In this document: positions 6,976 through 8,415 of the stretch, one piece after another | Layout: each line of letters begins with the position of its first letter | Position numbering within the stretch: position 1 is the first letter of the stretch | Assembly (NCBI GenBank): GCA_024639745.1 | Contig: JAHEHW010000052.1 | Coordinates: forward strand, 1-8,415 | Origin: Salaquimonas sp. | GTDB taxonomy: Bacteria; Pseudomonadota; Alphaproteobacteria; Rhizobiales; Rhizobiaceae | Direction of reading: 5' to 3' | Length of the DNA stretch: 8,415 bases | Translations under genes and position numbers: made by a program | The notes under the pieces: model-generated | What the model saw: the letters and a program-made list of their open reading frames with translations, nothing else | Database searches by the model: none | Told to the model about the DNA's origin: nothing

Positions 6976-8334
6976 TTATGACGACGCCTTCAGTTCCAGG
7001 CGTCTCCGGTGAAGGATCGGCTCGGTATAGCCTGAAGGCTGTTCGCGACCGAACAGGACAAGGTCCTTGGCCGCCTGGAAGGCAATCGAGGAATCGAAGT
7101 CAGGCGCCATGTTGTGATAGTTCGGGTCACCGGCATTCTGGCCATCGACAACGGCGGCCATGCGCTTCAGGGCCTCGATGATCTCTTCGTCACTGCAAAT
7201 TCCGTGAAAGAGCCAGTTTGCCATATGCTGCGAGGAAATACGCAGCGTGGCGCGGTCCTCCATCAGTCCGACATTGTGGATGTCGGGAACTTTGGAACAG
7301 CCGACGCCCTGGTCAATCCAGCGCACGACATAGCCGAGAATCCCCTGGGCATTGTTGTCGAGTTCTTCCCGGATGGTTTCCGGCGACCAATTGAGCCGGG
7401 TTGCAACCGGAATGTTCAGGATATCATCGAGCTTGGCCGGTTCCCGTCCGGCAAGCGTCTTCTGGACGTCTGCGACATACACCTGATGATAATGCGTGGC
7501 ATGCAGCGTCGCAGCTGTCGGCGACGGTACCCATGCAGTGTTCGCGCCTGATTTCGGATGACCGATCTTGGCTTCCAGCATCTCGGCCATACGGTCGGGG
7601 GCCGCCCACATGCCCTTGCCAATCTGCGCCTTGCCGGCCAGACCGCAAGCCAGGCCAACATCGACATTGTTATCTTCATAAGCCTGAATCCAAGTCGATG
7701 TCTTCATATCACCCTTGCGGATCATCGGACCGGCATTCATCGACGTGTGGATCTCGTCGCCGGTCCGGTCGAGGAACCCGGTATTGATGAAAACGACCCG
7801 TGACTTGGCGGCGCGGATACACTCCTTGAGATTGACGGTGGTGCGACGCTCTTCGTCCATGATGCCCATCTTGAGCGTGTTGCGCTCCATGCCAAGCAGG
7901 TCCTCGGTGCGCTCGAAGAGCTTGTCGGCAAAAGCAACTTCCGCCGGCCCGTGCATTTTCGGTTTGACGATATAGACCGAGCCTTCGCGCGAATTCGTGA
8001 AACGGCCCTTCGGCCCGATATCATGCAGCGCGCAAAGCGATGTGAAAACCGCATCCATGATGCCTTCAGGAACTTCCTGTCCGTCCTCGGTCAGGATCGC
8101 CGGATTGGTCATCAGATGGCCGACATTCCGAACGAACATGAGGGCACGGCCATGCAGGCGTTTCTGTTGCCCGTCTGGCGCCAGGAACTGTTTGTCCGGG
8201 TTGAGCGAGCGGGTGAGCATCTTGCCCGCCTTTTCAAACGTGTCTTCAAGCTGCCCGGTCATCAGTCCGAGCCAGTTACGATAAACCACGACCTTGTCAT
8301 CGGCATCGACACCAAACAGCAACTCATCGAGCAA
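6976..8334 (-). pseudogene. glcB: Malate synthase G, 5'-truncated (C-terminal about 444 residues retained)
   Basis: The open frame (452 codons from a TTG at 8334) matches malate synthase G from VDADDK onward to its natural C-terminus. The enzyme condenses glyoxylate with acetyl-CoA to make malate in the glyoxylate cycle. Retained catalytic positions, by comparison with E. coli GlcB, are Arg69 in FVRNVGHLM, the MDEER glutamates (161/162), Asp189 in [11 protein letters not shown], Cys346 and the catalytic base Asp360 in LMEDRAT. Full-length GlcB has about 720 residues, so about 270 N-terminal ones are missing, including part of the barrel. The expected DCEDSVAA before VDADDK is absent; the first eight codons here are unrelated, and an in-frame TGA lies at 8346-8344. 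No ribosome site precedes the TTG. Activity is unlikely. Alternatives are a mobile-element insertion with the 5' part elsewhere, or an assembly chimera at a contig end. Confidence 0.82.
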
Positions 8335-8345
8335 AAAAATTGCTC
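8329..8345. repeat. Short inverted repeat with A5/T5 loop at the glcB junction
   Basis: GAGCAA (8329-8334) and TTGCTC (8340-8345) are perfect 6-bp arms around AAAAA. The left arm and loop form a run of seven A, which is seven T on the glcB strand. It lies about 20 bp from the point where malate synthase homology stops. Confidence 0.6.
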
Positions 8346-8380
8346 ATTCGTGAATATCCCAGGAATGCGTCAACTTCGAA

Positions 8381-8415
8381 AACGGAGTAAGATGGAGTAA
8401 GACGAAGTAAGACGG
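8381..8415. repeat. 10-bp tandem repeat, consensus GACGGAGTAA, about 3.5 copies
   Basis: Successive units are AACGGAGTAA (8381), GATGGAGTAA (8391), GACGAAGTAA (8401) and a partial GACGG (8411) cut off by the window end. Each full unit differs from the consensus by one base. A 10-nt period is not a multiple of three, which argues against a conserved coding repeat. The array may continue beyond the window. Confidence 0.8.

Larger units (their letters stand above)
8311..8415. other. Foreign or unexplained DNA abutting the glcB break
   Basis: This stretch stands where codons for the N-terminal part of malate synthase G should continue, but no frame on either strand reads as GlcB. It is more AT-rich than the neighbouring coding DNA. 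It holds a small hairpin with a poly-A/T loop and a 10-bp tandem repeat reaching the window end. On the minus strand one frame is open from the edge to TGA at 8346-8344 and ends in LTHSWDIHE; I do not recognise it. The stretch could be the end of an inserted repetitive element, which would also explain why the sequence stops here. Confidence 0.55.

Noticed and set aside
7951..8400. Plus-strand open frame of 149 codons opposite glcB, running into the junction DNA.
   Set aside because: Its sequence is the antisense of malate synthase codons, with no domain and no convincing ribosome site.

Overview
The window looks like a piece of an alphaproteobacterial chromosome. The clearest signs are a RegB/PrrB/ActS-type redox histidine kinase with a RegA/PrrA/ActR-type regulator, an MmcB-family nuclease, and an L,D-transpeptidase of the kind common in Hyphomicrobiales (Rhizobiales). 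The order hrpB, regB, regA resembles hrpB-actS-actR of rhizobia as I remember it. No rRNA gene or other strong taxonomic marker is present, so placement below class is a guess. Both ends cut through genes or repeats, so this may be a whole draft contig.

Positions 1-4778 (+) look like one tightly packed transcription unit. It contains the 3' end of a YnjC-like ABC permease, the YnjD-like ATPase (8 nt later), the ATP-dependent helicase HrpB (1 nt after the ATPase stop) and the RegB-type sensor kinase (ATGA overlap with hrpB). After an 85-nt gap, the RegA-type regulator follows on the same strand (4864-5394). Kinase and regulator carry the expected signatures, including the quinone-binding GGIQNPF heptad and the redox cysteine near the H-box. 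They probably form a complete redox-responsive two-component system.

Positions 5413-5931 (-) encode an MmcB-like PD-(D/E)XK nuclease convergent with regA. A 224-nt divergent intergenic region separates it from a YkuD-family L,D-transpeptidase with an export signal (6156-6878, +). That region holds a plausible sigma70-like promoter and three TTCGAA sites. A perfect 12-bp inverted repeat with flanking A and T tracts (6922-6952) ends transcription from both sides.

Positions 6976-8334 (-) carry the C-terminal 60 percent of malate synthase G. Homology stops abruptly near 8310. The roughly 270 N-terminal codons are absent and replaced by AT-richer DNA with an in-frame stop, a T7 run within a small hairpin and a 10-bp tandem repeat running off the window end. 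This broken glcB junction is the most unusual part of the window. I did not find a convincing new multi-gene system; the remaining genes belong to known families.
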